Below, in pieces: positions 8,365 through 18,116 of a stretch of 43,161 nt of DNA; position 1 is the first letter of the stretch; each line of letters starts with the position of its first letter. The DNA is from Myxococcales bacterium (lineage in GTDB: Bacteria > Myxococcota > UBA4151), in NCBI GenBank assembly GCA_002722845.1, contig PBND01000082.1, forward strand, positions 1-43,161, in the 5' to 3' direction. The translations under genes and the position numbers were made by a program. The notes under the pieces are model-generated. The model was not told the origin of the DNA. It saw nothing but the letters and a program-made list of their open reading frames with translations, and searched no databases.

Positions 8365-11300
8365 CGACAATCGAGCGCAACAGATTCACCCAGAAGAACT
8401 CGTTGTGAACCTCTCGATCGAGCATCTCGCGAGCTGCGTTCTCGAGTACTGCACCTTCCAAACTGGGATCCTGCTCAGCCAGGTCATCACTAAAGCGCTG
8501 GATGAGTTCCGGCTTGTAGTCGAGGTACGTGCCACCGTCGCCGGCATCCACTTCACCATAATAGGTGTCCCGAATCCGGCGAAGTAGTTCATGACCCACG
8601 GCCACGTAGACGTATCCATCTTGTGTCGGTGAGTAACCGAACTGTTCCGTCTTCACGGCCCAGTAGATCCGACGACTGATCGGATCGGTTAACTCGATGT
8701 AACGGGCGGGATCGAGACGAACCTCATCGGACAACTCGAAATCATCTTTGCTGCCCTTCAAGGCGATCTTGAAGTTCTGGTTCATATCCCGGTTGTTGGT
8801 TTCCTGCACGGCCCACGCAGTGGCCATCACCAGTGAAATGTAGCGCATGAAGAAACGGTCGCCCGGGTGAATCGACTTGTAGGTCTCTGGGAACTCTGGG
8901 TTGTTCGTCAGCAAATGCTCACGATTGTAGAAGAAGGGGTCTTCCGCATCCTCAGGGTCCTTGTTGGGGTTCCAAGCGGGCCCGTAGAGGGAAGGATCAC
9001 CCAAGAACATCCCTGCGATGATCTGGTGGAGATTGTCCCCAAAGAGGTTCAGGAAGTTGATGGAGAAAGAGCGGGTGTCGCTACTTGCGTCCACACCGAT
9101 GAAGTTGCTGGTGGTGTCCGTCAGGTAGCTCATCGCCGCCCACTTATCTAACCAGAACCCAGCGTAGGTCGGTTTGATGAAACTATAGTAGCCGACCCGC
9201 TCTGGATCCCATTGGGTGAGATGACCGTTGGCCGAATCGCCCACACCATCGAGGGTGATACTGTCGTCGCCGTCGATGCCCGGATCATCCGGGCCGACAT
9301 CGCTCCGGTACATTTCCCGGACGGTATCGTAGTAATAGGTCCCCGTATCGGGCCGCTGGATCGTCTTGACGAAGAACTCACCGGCCGTCAGCGCCGCGTA
9401 ATACTGCTCGAGACCACAAGGCGTCGCCACAAAGTGTGCGATCGGTTCGTTTAAGTTGGGTGAGCCATCCGCGTTCCGGCGATAAATGGGGCGCCCAGTC
9501 GACGGGTCGATGCAATCCTGGCCCCGACGGACGATGAACTCTTCATTCACGAAGTGCTTATACTGGAGACTCAGGAAGTCGTAGATCCGAATCGCCCGAT
9601 CCATGTAGCCGCCCGTGAAATTCGGGTGCCAACCGGCTCGACCACGACGGATCGCAGCCAGGGGTCGGTAGCCCTCAGCTCGAGCGATATGGTCTCGCAC
9701 GGTCTCGTAGACATCAGCACCGGAATCGAAGCGGTGACAATAACTGGAACCACCCACGTACTCATCAGAGCAGAAACGGTAGGGCACGCGGAGTTTTGCT
9801 GGCGCACCAACCACTTGGTCGTTGGCGTCCACCGGCACCCAGCGGCGCTGGCGAATCAGTCCAGCAATCTCGGCCACCGGGGTCCCATTGATCATACCGT
9901 TTTGAACCGGCGCATCGATGGGCAAGCCTGCTAGGAGCCTTGGATAAACCATGTAGTGGTAATTGTTCGGCATGAACGCATAGGCATAGCCGAGGTTATG
10001 CCCCTCGACGATGCTCGCTGGATCGGCCGGGAAGAGCCGCTCCGCGTCTTCGTAGTCAAAGACTTCGACGTGGTTAGCATAAGCATAGGAGATCGCCGCT
10101 TGGTCATACTTACCTAAGCCTTGGAGGTCCTGATACCAAGTGGCACCGTAATCCATGACGGAACTGTATTGGTACTCCCGCACCGTGGCCCCATGCTCGT
10201 CGGTCTGTTGCACAAGGGCTCGAAGTGCGTCGGCCGGCAAGGCAAACTCAGGATCGAGAATTCCCAACTGGGTCTTCAGGTCCCAGTAGCTGTCATGGTA
10301 ATTCATGGCATCCGTGCTGGCGGAGAAATTGTGCCGCAGACCCACATTGTGACCCACTTCGTGGAGTGCGGTGGCGACAAAGAGGCGCTTGAGGAGATGG
10401 GCCCGAATCTTGTCCCAATCGTGGGCGCCATCGGTGCGCAGGTCCTCACGCTGAATCAGGCGGCGGGCGATAAACAGAACCGCGTCGTCGGTGAAAAGGT
10501 TGAAGTCGATGCACTCCGTTCCCGCTCGCTTGAGACGGGCTTCATTACGCTCCGAGACCCGGCGAGCCAGGGAGAACATATCGTATTCTTCCAACAACTC
10601 GTCTGGCTCTTCGCCAGTCAGGGTTCCGCCCATGGCTTGAACGAGAAGCTCCCGGTTGAGGACGCCGCGGGTGAGGGAGGTGTCGGCCTTGATGGGTGCG
10701 ATACGCGCATCGAAGCTCTGAGCCATCAACTCGCCGCTGCGATGCAGTTCAGCCAACTCCCGGCCCTTATCGAAAATCCGCTCATGACGATGGGAGTTCT
10801 GAATATCCTCGATGGAGAGGCGAGCTGTTGGCGCCGCCTTGCGCCGCAACTCAGAAGCCCGCAGTTGGGCAACCAGGTCTTCGGCATTCTCGAAGGACTC
10901 GATATCGGTCTCTTCCAACAGCAAGCGCATCAGGTCGACGATGTAGGCCGCGTAGGTCTCATAGCCGGCGCCGTAGATATAGGACGTTGCGCTGACGATC
11001 TCACCGGTGACCGGATCCGTACGCATGGGGCCAAAGCCACCGGGGGAGCCCGCCTGAGGCGTCGGCTGCCAGTACAGCATGCTATAACGGGGATCGCCGA
11101 GACGAATCTCCGTGCCGGCTGGCCCACAAACGGCCGGGTCGTCCTCAGCCACTGGATTGTTGCGGCAGAGCACAAACATGCGCCCCTGCTCACCGCAGCC
11201 ACCACCAGCACAGGCTGGGATGCTGCCGCGTAAAGCTGCTTCATCCAGCCCCTTCGCCTGGGCAGCGGCCTTGACGAGAACGGCATCCCATTGATCCGCT

Positions 11301-12349
11301 ACCTCTTGTGCGCTCGACAGCAAGTCGACGCTCCCTGGGGCCGCTTCTGGAAGGCCGGGGAACTGGCGGTTCAGATAGTAGACGATCGGCTTGGGATCCC
11401 GCTCGGCCATCGGCAGAACGCTACCATCCTCACGGAAGTTGGTTTCCCAAAGGTTCCAGATCCGGGCGTAGTGCTTCCGGTTCGCCTCACGGGAGCCATA
11501 ATGCTCGTCGTAGTGGAAACGAGTCACGCGGTAGTAACCGAAGCGCTGCAGCTTGCGGTCATCGTATTCGAGAGGAGCGAAGGTTTCTTTGACCGCACCG
11601 GCGACCGCGTTCCCGTCGGCGTCGGTCGTGTCAGGCTCGTGAGGCATACGGGTGAACGCGATCTTCACGCCGATAGTTTGGCCTCGGCAGTCCCAGTAGG
11701 GATTGGAGTAAAGCCAGCACTTGGGAATCGGGAAGCCATAGTACTCGGTGAGCTCCCGATCCAATTCGGGGGCCATGAAGGCCCGCACGTTCACCTCGAT
11801 GTAGTTGTTTTCCTTGTCGATGATGAGCGCATCGGGATCATTCTCGTCGAAGCCCTGGACATAGAACTGCCCGAAGTCACCGCCGAGACGGGCATCGCCA
11901 GCCCAGTTCACCCGCATCTCTTTACACTCGTACCACTGACAGTCAGCGGAAGACTCGGAGATCACGTTGTTCTGCTCGCCGGTGGTGGTGTTGTAGCCAC
12001 ACATCCGGTCGAAGTGACCCCGAATCGGGAAGGCGTAGAGCGGGGCACCTTCCCACTCGGCCCCGTCGCGCATGTTCGGCGCATCGGTGCCTTCGGTGAA
12101 CTCATAGGAGCGGCGAGCGACCAGTTGACCCTTCTCGATGGCCCACTTGATCCGGTCCAACTGGCCCCCGTAGCCGGTGAAGGCAAAGCCCGTGGTGTAG
12201 GGGACGTCGGTGATGGTCCATTGGGCATACCACTCACCCACGAACATATCCTTTTGCAGCACATCGTGTCCGGTGCGGTCGATATCCACGACCTCGCCGG
12301 CACAGGAAGCGAGGATCACCAAAGCGAAACTGTTGAGTAGACGACGCAT
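8345..12349 (-). CDS. Giant lipoprotein zinc metalloprotease (metzincin-type, DUF4953-like), copy 2
   Basis: About 1,334 residues. The signal peptide ends LVILASC (Cys16), giving an outer-envelope lipoprotein. The metzincin zinc site HEVGHNVGLRH lies at residues 663-673, with catalytic Glu664 and zinc ligands His663, His667 and His673, followed by NFSASTDAMNYHDSYW. The Met-turn SVMDYG is at ~730-735. The GLRHNF...NYHD context resembles DUF4953 zinc proteases, but the protein is longer than usual. Just after the lipid Cys it has VDIDRTG...QK, shared with its upstream paralogue. Start ATG 12349 has GGAGG at good spacing, 16 nt after the paralogue's stop. Probably a surface-bound endopeptidase; substrate unknown. 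Confidence 0.88.
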   Translation of the reverse strand: MRRLLNSFALVILASCAGEVVDIDRTGHDVLQKDMFVGEWYAQWTITDVPYTTGFAFTGYGGQLDRIKWAIEKGQLVARRSYEFTEGTDAPNMRDGAEWEGAPLYAFPIRGHFDRMCGYNTTTGEQNNVISESSADCQWYECKEMRVNWAGDARLGGDFGQFYVQGFDENDPDALIIDKENNYIEVNVRAFMAPELDRELTEYYGFPIPKCWLYSNPYWDCRGQTIGVKIAFTRMPHEPDTTDADGNAVAGAVKETFAPLEYDDRKLQRFGYYRVTRFHYDEHYGSREANRKHYARIWNLWETNFREDGSVLPMAERDPKPIVYYLNRQFPGLPEAAPGSVDLLSSAQEVADQWDAVLVKAAAQAKGLDEAALRGSIPACAGGGCGEQGRMFVLCRNNPVAEDDPAVCGPAGTEIRLGDPRYSMLYWQPTPQAGSPGGFGPMRTDPVTGEIVSATSYIYGAGYETYAAYIVDLMRLLLEETDIESFENAEDLVAQLRASELRRKAAPTARLSIEDIQNSHRHERIFDKGRELAELHRSGELMAQSFDARIAPIKADTSLTRGVLNRELLVQAMGGTLTGEEPDELLEEYDMFSLARRVSERNEARLKRAGTECIDFNLFTDDAVLFIARRLIQREDLRTDGAHDWDKIRAHLLKRLFVATALHEVGHNVGLRHNFSASTDAMNYHDSYWDLKTQLGILDPEFALPADALRALVQQTDEHGATVREYQYSSVMDYGATWYQDLQGLGKYDQAAISYAYANHVEVFDYEDAERLFPADPASIVEGHNLGYAYAFMPNNYHYMVYPRLLAGLPIDAPVQNGMINGTPVAEIAGLIRQRRWVPVDANDQVVGAPAKLRVPYRFCSDEYVGGSSYCHRFDSGADVYETVRDHIARAEGYRPLAAIRRGRAGWHPNFTGGYMDRAIRIYDFLSLQYKHFVNEEFIVRRGQDCIDPSTGRPIYRRNADGSPNLNEPIAHFVATPCGLEQYYAALTAGEFFVKTIQRPDTGTYYYDTVREMYRSDVGPDDPGIDGDDSITLDGVGDSANGHLTQWDPERVGYYSFIKPTYAGFWLDKWAAMSYLTDTTSNFIGVDASSDTRSFSINFLNLFGDNLHQIIAGMFLGDPSLYGPAWNPNKDPEDAEDPFFYNREHLLTNNPEFPETYKSIHPGDRFFMRYISLVMATAWAVQETNNRDMNQNFKIALKGSKDDFELSDEVRLDPARYIELTDPISRRIYWAVKTEQFGYSPTQDGYVYVAVGHELLRRIRDTYYGEVDAGDGGTYLDYKPELIQRFSDDLAEQDPSLEGAVLENAAREMLDREVHNEFFWVNLLRSIVDAYEFY

Positions 12350-12365
12350 CTTAGACCTCCTTTCC

Positions 12366-15300
12366 TTAGTAGTTTTCATAAATGTGGACCCAGCCACGAA
12401 TCATTTCGGGGAAATAGAACTCATTGTGGAGCGAAGCACGCAGGCTGAAGGCCGCTGCCTCCTCAGCCCGCTGGGGACCGAGCACGTTTTGAGCCTGACT
12501 CTCAGCTCGCCGCCTTAACCGGCGGCAATCACGACTGCCTTCATCCAGGCAGGCGAGGCTACAGTTCGTGGCAGCTTCGGTGCAGACCGCTTGCTCCCCC
12601 TCATCGTAGAGCATGCTGAGCTCTTCGTGCTGATAGCAGTCGTCGCCCGCTTCGGTGCAAACCTGAACAGTGTCCGCAATCCCGATGAGCTCCTCTTCGG
12701 CATCGGCAATCTCATCCTCAAGGCGACTCTCCGCCTCCAACTGCAGCTTGTCGGCCCGGAAATTACCGTTCTCGTCGTAATACAGATCCTTGATCTTCTT
12801 CAGGATCGTGTAACCAGCGGAAACGGGGGGTGCACCACCGATGGTCTGACGATAGCGGTCACCCAGGGCACCCGTGTTGACCGCGTAGAAAGTACGATAG
12901 GTAATCGGATCCGTCAGTTCAACATACGCATCGGGGTTGCTCTTGATGGAGTCCGGCACCTCGAAACCGTCCACAGCACCGACGATGCCAATCTTGAAGG
13001 CTTCGTTGAAGCTCTTGTCCATGCTGACTTGGGGCATCCAGGCCGAGCCCATGATGATGCTGATCAAACGGACGGTGTAGTTATCGCCGGGATTAATGAC
13101 CGGATAGGCATTATTGGCCACCTCATCGGCCTCGTCACCGGTGGTGAAACTCCGCCAGACCACCTCGCCGGTGGCTTCGTTGTAGCGCGGTGCGTAGGCA
13201 TCGTAGCTACGCGTCGCAATGCCGCCGGCCAGGTTCAGCATCTCAGGACCGAACATCATGGACCAGTTCATCCGATACTTCAGGAGGTCGGGGCGGTCAT
13301 CCACATAGGCGAAGTTTTCCCCCGGGGAGATCATGGCGTTCAACACCATGTACTTGTCCCACCAAACGCCGAGGCTCCGGGGCTTGTAATAGAACCCGTA
13401 ACCATCTTTCTCCCGCTCGTAGCGGGTCTCATGGTCACGGCCCGGCTCGTCATAAAGGCGGAAGTTCCGATCGAGATCGTATTCTGGAAAATCTTCGGCG
13501 TCGGGCAACTGGCTGTTGAGGTTCCGCAGGTCCCAGCCCTCGTAGGCCTGTTCCTCTTCGTTCCAGATGTAGGTCCCCAAATCGGGACGCTGCAGAATCC
13601 GGGCGAAGAGATCGAAGCCAAGGAGGCTAGCAGCGAGGCCGTCACCACCACAGACCGAACTCTCGTACTGCTTCGCCGCTTGCCCGTTCACCGTCACGAC
13701 CCGACCCGTTACCGGATCGACACAATCCCGATCACCACGAATGAACATCTGCTCATTGACGAAGTGCTTGTACTGGGCGCCAATGCCTTCGAAGCGGCTC
13801 AGCAGGCGGTTGATATAGCCATTCACATTGCCCCAGCCGAGTCGGCTGCGACGGAAGTTGTAGAGTGGGTAGTAGCCCTCGTAATCCATGACGTCGGCTC
13901 GAACCTGCTCCCACTGGTCGGCTCCCTCATCAAAGGGCCGGCACCAGCCGAAACGGCCATCGTGGGTGTTATCACAGAAGCGGTATGGCACTTCCATATC
14001 AGGGGTGAGTTGCCCCTCGCCTGTTCCCACCTCAGACCAGGGCACATCGCGCCGTTGCTGGAAGTTCATCGTCGCCGCGGCGTCGTTGATGTTGCGACCG
14101 AAGCGGAACATGCGGGGATAGTTCGAGTAATGATACTCGTAGACGCCTAATTTGTCCCGGAGGCCAGCATAGCTCGCCTGGGACGTTCCCTCGACGTTCC
14201 AAACCTCTACGGTGTTGGCGTAAGAATACTTGGTCCAAGCCCGATCATATTTACCGAGGCCGGACACATCACTCATCCAGCGCCGACCATATTCCATGAT
14301 GGAGGTGTACTGATAGTCTCGCAGCCCATGACCGTCCCGGTTGGTCACGTTCATGGCTGCGTCACGGGCGCCAGGAGCCATCGTAAAGAAGGGCTCGACG
14401 TCACCATTCTGGGTTCGCAGGACCCAGTACTCATCATGGTAGTTCAGCGGGTCCTGAGAAGCAGCGAAGTTGTGAGCCATACCGAAGGTGTGGCCCAGCT
14501 CGTGCAGCGTCACCGCCACGTAGATCTCTTTGAGGACTTGCTCCCGAATCAGGTCGTAGTCCGGCTGACCGCCCCGCTGGAGACGAGTGTCATTCCGCAG
14601 GCGCTGGGCTGCAATCAACATGGCTTCGTCAGTAAACTGGGGTGCGTAGATGCAACCATGACGGGCATGGAGGCGCTCCTTGGCCCGCTGCTTGGCCCGC
14701 AGGTCTTTGCCGATCATATGAACTGGCGAAAGTTGAGCTCGATCGTCGTGGTCAGGGGCCATGGCGCCACCGGTAAATGCCTGGATCATCTCTTCGGTGA
14801 GACCATCCATCTCCCGGGGTGTTCCCCGGACTCGCTCCGCGCGCTCACGGGCCCAGTCCCGATCCAAATCCCCCGCAGCCACGTGCTCCCGCAGGTTCGC
14901 GACAAGGCGGTTCAGTTGCCGGCGGGACGAGTCTTCTTTCAGTTGGGCATCACCCAAGGCCCGGTGGGCGACCAAGCCCTGACTCTCGCCATTGAGGAGA
15001 TTGTCGTAGTAGTCGCCGATGAAGTCTTCCATCTCCAAGTCGCCATTGAGCAGCTTCACCAGGTCGGTTGCATAAGCACCGTAGGTCATCAGCGAACCTC
15101 CGTAGATGTTCGCCACGCCGTGAACCAGACGAGCCGTCAGCGGATCCGCCACACTCGGGCCGTAGCCCAGTGGCGAGCTGAGGTGGGTTTGACCCACCCA
15201 GTTAATCAGCGGGTAGCGCAGATCGCCTAGAATGGGGCTCAGCCCCGGCTCACCACAGGCCTCATGGGGGCGGCGACCCATCTTCGAGTCGGAAAGCCAC

Positions 15301-16418
15301 TCGGGCACCGGGTTTTCGCAGATGACGAACATCTGGGTATCCACGTCGGCGAGATCGATCCCTTGCGCTGCGGCCACCGCACCTCTGAAGGTTTCGTCCC
15401 ATTGGCGTTCCACCTCAATGGTACCGTCCACGAGACTTTGATTCTCGTAGGGGAACTCGGCGTTGAGCCAGTAGACGATGGGCTTGGGCGTCCGGTCCGC
15501 ATAGGGAATGCTGTTACCGTTCTCGTCCAAACTGCGCTCCCAGATGTGCCAGCGGTTCGCCCGGTACTGGCTATTGGGCTCACGGACCCCATAGTCCCGG
15601 TTGTAGGCGTAGCGGTTGACCCGGAAGATACCGAACTTGTTGTAGTGCTGGTCATCGTAGGGAAGGGGCTCGTATTTGGCTTCTTCTTCCTCGTCGACCT
15701 TCACGAAGCTGGTACGTACCCGCACCTCTTGAGGCTCGCAGTCCATTTTGTTGTCATCGTAAATGTCGACGCCGCCCCAAGGGTTCATGTGGCAGGACGC
15801 GCTGTTGACTGCCGCAACCATCAAGCGAGTGGTCACCATGATGTGATCCTCTGCGATCTCCAGTGCACCGGCCTCGTCTTCGTGGGGCATCACCATGGTG
15901 CTGCCTGCGGTCAGGCGGAAGTTCGCCGGCCCGAAGGTCAAATCCGAGATACCGTTGCTTCCCCAGTTCACGCGGATCCATTCCCGCTCGTTCCAGGGCC
16001 GGTCCGAGCCGTTCTCGGACAGCACGTTGGTTTGTTCACCGGTCCCCGGGTTGTAGCTTCGCTTCACATCGAAATGGCGCTCGATGGGGAAGGCAGCCAC
16101 AGCGGCACCTCGGTAGGTCGTCCCCGGACGAGCGCCGAACGCTTCGGCCCCCTCCACGTGCTCGTGCACGCGGTAGGCGTAGAGCGTCGACTCCTGAATC
16201 TCAAAGACGATGCGCTCCGGCTCGCCTTGCAGACCGATGAAGCTGTGGGTGGTTTGCGCCGGCACATCGACGACCGTCGACAACATCCGCCAGTGGCCAT
16301 CTAGCCAGGATTTCTGGACCTTGTTGTCACGTGTTCGGTCGATATCACCGAGGGATTGGGCACAACCGCTGAGAACCACGGCTGTGAGCAGAAGAATCAT
16401 CCCAGAGGACTTTTGCAT
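12366..16418 (-). CDS. Giant lipoprotein zinc metalloprotease (metzincin-type, DUF4953-like), copy 1
   Basis: About 1,350 residues and first gene of the minus-strand set. The lipobox is AVVLSGC (Cys19). The zinc site HELGHTFGMAH is at residues 639-649 and the Met-turn SIMEYG is near Met708, so all catalytic features are intact. It aligns along its length with the next gene: GDIDRTRDNKVQK after the lipid Cys, QYTSIMEYGRRW versus QYSSVMDYGATW, and GLGKYDRA versus GLGKYDQA. Unlike copy 2 it carries a Cys-rich insertion near the C-terminus. ATG 16418 has GGGAG upstream; the frame stays open further back but without support. Likely a tandem duplicate. Confidence 0.88.
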   Translation of the reverse strand: MQKSSGMILLLTAVVLSGCAQSLGDIDRTRDNKVQKSWLDGHWRMLSTVVDVPAQTTHSFIGLQGEPERIVFEIQESTLYAYRVHEHVEGAEAFGARPGTTYRGAAVAAFPIERHFDVKRSYNPGTGEQTNVLSENGSDRPWNEREWIRVNWGSNGISDLTFGPANFRLTAGSTMVMPHEDEAGALEIAEDHIMVTTRLMVAAVNSASCHMNPWGGVDIYDDNKMDCEPQEVRVRTSFVKVDEEEEAKYEPLPYDDQHYNKFGIFRVNRYAYNRDYGVREPNSQYRANRWHIWERSLDENGNSIPYADRTPKPIVYWLNAEFPYENQSLVDGTIEVERQWDETFRGAVAAAQGIDLADVDTQMFVICENPVPEWLSDSKMGRRPHEACGEPGLSPILGDLRYPLINWVGQTHLSSPLGYGPSVADPLTARLVHGVANIYGGSLMTYGAYATDLVKLLNGDLEMEDFIGDYYDNLLNGESQGLVAHRALGDAQLKEDSSRRQLNRLVANLREHVAAGDLDRDWARERAERVRGTPREMDGLTEEMIQAFTGGAMAPDHDDRAQLSPVHMIGKDLRAKQRAKERLHARHGCIYAPQFTDEAMLIAAQRLRNDTRLQRGGQPDYDLIREQVLKEIYVAVTLHELGHTFGMAHNFAASQDPLNYHDEYWVLRTQNGDVEPFFTMAPGARDAAMNVTNRDGHGLRDYQYTSIMEYGRRWMSDVSGLGKYDRAWTKYSYANTVEVWNVEGTSQASYAGLRDKLGVYEYHYSNYPRMFRFGRNINDAAATMNFQQRRDVPWSEVGTGEGQLTPDMEVPYRFCDNTHDGRFGWCRPFDEGADQWEQVRADVMDYEGYYPLYNFRRSRLGWGNVNGYINRLLSRFEGIGAQYKHFVNEQMFIRGDRDCVDPVTGRVVTVNGQAAKQYESSVCGGDGLAASLLGFDLFARILQRPDLGTYIWNEEEQAYEGWDLRNLNSQLPDAEDFPEYDLDRNFRLYDEPGRDHETRYEREKDGYGFYYKPRSLGVWWDKYMVLNAMISPGENFAYVDDRPDLLKYRMNWSMMFGPEMLNLAGGIATRSYDAYAPRYNEATGEVVWRSFTTGDEADEVANNAYPVINPGDNYTVRLISIIMGSAWMPQVSMDKSFNEAFKIGIVGAVDGFEVPDSIKSNPDAYVELTDPITYRTFYAVNTGALGDRYRQTIGGAPPVSAGYTILKKIKDLYYDENGNFRADKLQLEAESRLEDEIADAEEELIGIADTVQVCTEAGDDCYQHEELSMLYDEGEQAVCTEAATNCSLACLDEGSRDCRRLRRRAESQAQNVLGPQRAEEAAAFSLRASLHNEFYFPEMIRGWVHIYENY

Positions 16419-16520
16419 CGATTGCTCCCGATGAAGAGGGTAAGGGCGGAGCCGGTTATCACGGCGTCCCATGGGAATCAAAGCCGAGTTATGACCGAGG
16501 CGAAGAAGGAGGCGAAAGCG
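16419..16520. other. Divergent promoter region, protease operon / kelch operon
   Basis: This 102-nt gap separates the two start codons and must hold regulatory signals for both transcripts unless these lie inside genes. On the minus strand TTGATT and GATAAC are only 15 nt apart, a weak match. A CCCATGGG palindrome sits between them near 16468-16475. Nothing more definite is visible. Confidence 0.25.
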
Positions 16521-18116
16521 ATGAAACAGCATGGCTGTATCTTCCTTATTGGCATCGCCCTCTTTGGCTGCGATGCCCCCAAAGCGCCTGGCCTCGACCT
16601 CAGCTTTCTGAGGGCATCGGGACGCACCGGCGCGTGTTCTGCTCAGGGCACAGCACTCACCACCCACGAGCTTAGATGGCTGCAGCTTACCATGGATGGA
16701 GTTGATGGTCGTGCCGTGGATATCCTCACCCCCTCCAGCCTAGATACCCATCGCCTTGATCTCGATGAGATCCCGATCGGCGAAGGCTGGACCCTGACCG
16801 TGAATGGCTACCGTAACACGCCGGAAGCCCAAGCAGGCAAAGCCTGGTGGCGGGCGACCGCTGTCGAAGTGGCCACCCGGGCCGATGCCATCCTAGAACT
16901 CGACCTTTTGTTTAGCCGGCCTAATCAACCGGACTGCGCCCGGGGCGGCCCTGACCGAGGGGTCGCCTTCGCCACCCTCACCCCACTGCCGGATGGCCGG
17001 GCATTGCTCGCTGGCGGGATCTCCGAGATCACGGCCAGTGATGCCTGCGAAGGCTGCCGTCAGGGCGAGGCATCCCGGGCCTCGTGGATTTATAACCCCC
17101 AATCGTCGACCTTCCAGCGTACTGGCGACCTCCCCATGCCCCAGGCCGGGCATCAGGCGGTCTTAATGGACGATGGTCGGGTCTTGGTTGTGGGCGGTGC
17201 GAGACGTCTCACCCTCGGGGGCGCCTGGCCAGTGGCCGCCGAGCCCGGTGACCTCCTCGAGGCGGCTGCCCTCTGGGATCCAAGGACCGGCCAATGGGCC
17301 CAGGTGCTAGGGGCTCCCCCCCGACTCCACCATAGCCTGCACCGGGTGGGGAGGACGGAGTTGATCGTTGCCGGCGGTGTCGATGCCACGGGCGAGGCGA
17401 CTTCGGAGCTCGTGCGCCTGGAGATGGTCAACGGCGAATTGTTGGGCTCGGAAAGCCGAACGGTCGACATGGGATGTGCGCGGGCAGGCCATCGGGGCCT
17501 CCAAGAGGGCAACGAGATCATCCTGTTCGGCGGCGAGGTCTGCGGGGAACCCCAAGGGCCGCAGCGGTTCCGGGCCGGACAGATCACTGAACTCTCGCCG
17601 AGCAGTTGGGATGCCAGCGCAAACACCTTCTTTGGCGGCCACGGGCGGCTCGCAGACGGTAGTTGGGCCCTGCTCGGCGGGCTGACTCGAACGGCCGATG
17701 GCTTTCGCGCCCCTACGAGGAGTTCAAGCTATCTATATATGCCCAGCGATAATCGATTACTCCGCGCCCCACGACTGCCCGAGGAAGCAGCTGTTCTCTA
17801 CCCAGCCGTCCTGAGTGTGGAGGGTGGCCAGACCGTTATTCTGACAGGGGGCTTTCGCGACCTCACACTCACCACCCCCAGTGCCACGGTGGTCCGGTAC
17901 GATGACCGAACGGAAGAGAGCAGACGTACCATGCCGGTCTTGAAGGACCCCGATGGGCAAGTTCTTGAATTGAGTCGCGCAAGAGGCGGCACAGCCTTTG
18001 CGCTCGTCGGTGACCACATCGTCTTTGCCGGTGGCTTGATCAACTGTTTGGAATGCCCAGGCGGCCAGGGCAGCAGCACGCTGACGGAACTCTATCTTCC
18101 GGAGGGGGGCCGGTGA
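16521..18116 (+). CDS. Kelch-repeat beta-propeller lipoprotein
   Basis: About 531 residues. The lipobox is IALFGC (Cys17) followed by Asp, a +2 residue that in E. coli keeps lipoproteins at the inner membrane. From ~residue 140 on there are about seven kelch-like blades, recognised by a Gly-Gly after a hydrophobic strand: DGRALLAGGIS, DGRVLVVGGAR, RTELIVAGGVD, NEIILFGGEV, GSWALLGGLT, GQTVILTGGF and DHIVFAGGL. The propeller probably binds protein or sugar; no active site is evident. ATG 16521 is preceded by AAGGAGG; an upstream in-frame ATG at 16491 is less supported. The stop overlaps the next gene's GTG. Confidence 0.82.
   Translation: MKQHGCIFLIGIALFGCDAPKAPGLDLSFLRASGRTGACSAQGTALTTHELRWLQLTMDGVDGRAVDILTPSSLDTHRLDLDEIPIGEGWTLTVNGYRNTPEAQAGKAWWRATAVEVATRADAILELDLLFSRPNQPDCARGGPDRGVAFATLTPLPDGRALLAGGISEITASDACEGCRQGEASRASWIYNPQSSTFQRTGDLPMPQAGHQAVLMDDGRVLVVGGARRLTLGGAWPVAAEPGDLLEAAALWDPRTGQWAQVLGAPPRLHHSLHRVGRTELIVAGGVDATGEATSELVRLEMVNGELLGSESRTVDMGCARAGHRGLQEGNEIILFGGEVCGEPQGPQRFRAGQITELSPSSWDASANTFFGGHGRLADGSWALLGGLTRTADGFRAPTRSSSYLYMPSDNRLLRAPRLPEEAAVLYPAVLSVEGGQTVILTGGFRDLTLTTPSATVVRYDDRTEESRRTMPVLKDPDGQVLELSRARGGTAFALVGDHIVFAGGLINCLECPGGQGSSTLTELYLPEGGR

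Noticed and set aside
10121-12340. Two long plus-strand open frames opposite the second metalloprotease
   Set aside because: Same reason: antisense shadows of a gene with intact catalytic motifs.
12591-14150. Long open frame on the plus strand inside the first metalloprotease gene
   Set aside because: It is the antisense of a well-supported protease. The predicted protein is a mixture of Val, Ile, His and Gly without motifs, as expected from GC-rich codon bias, and has no ribosome-binding site.
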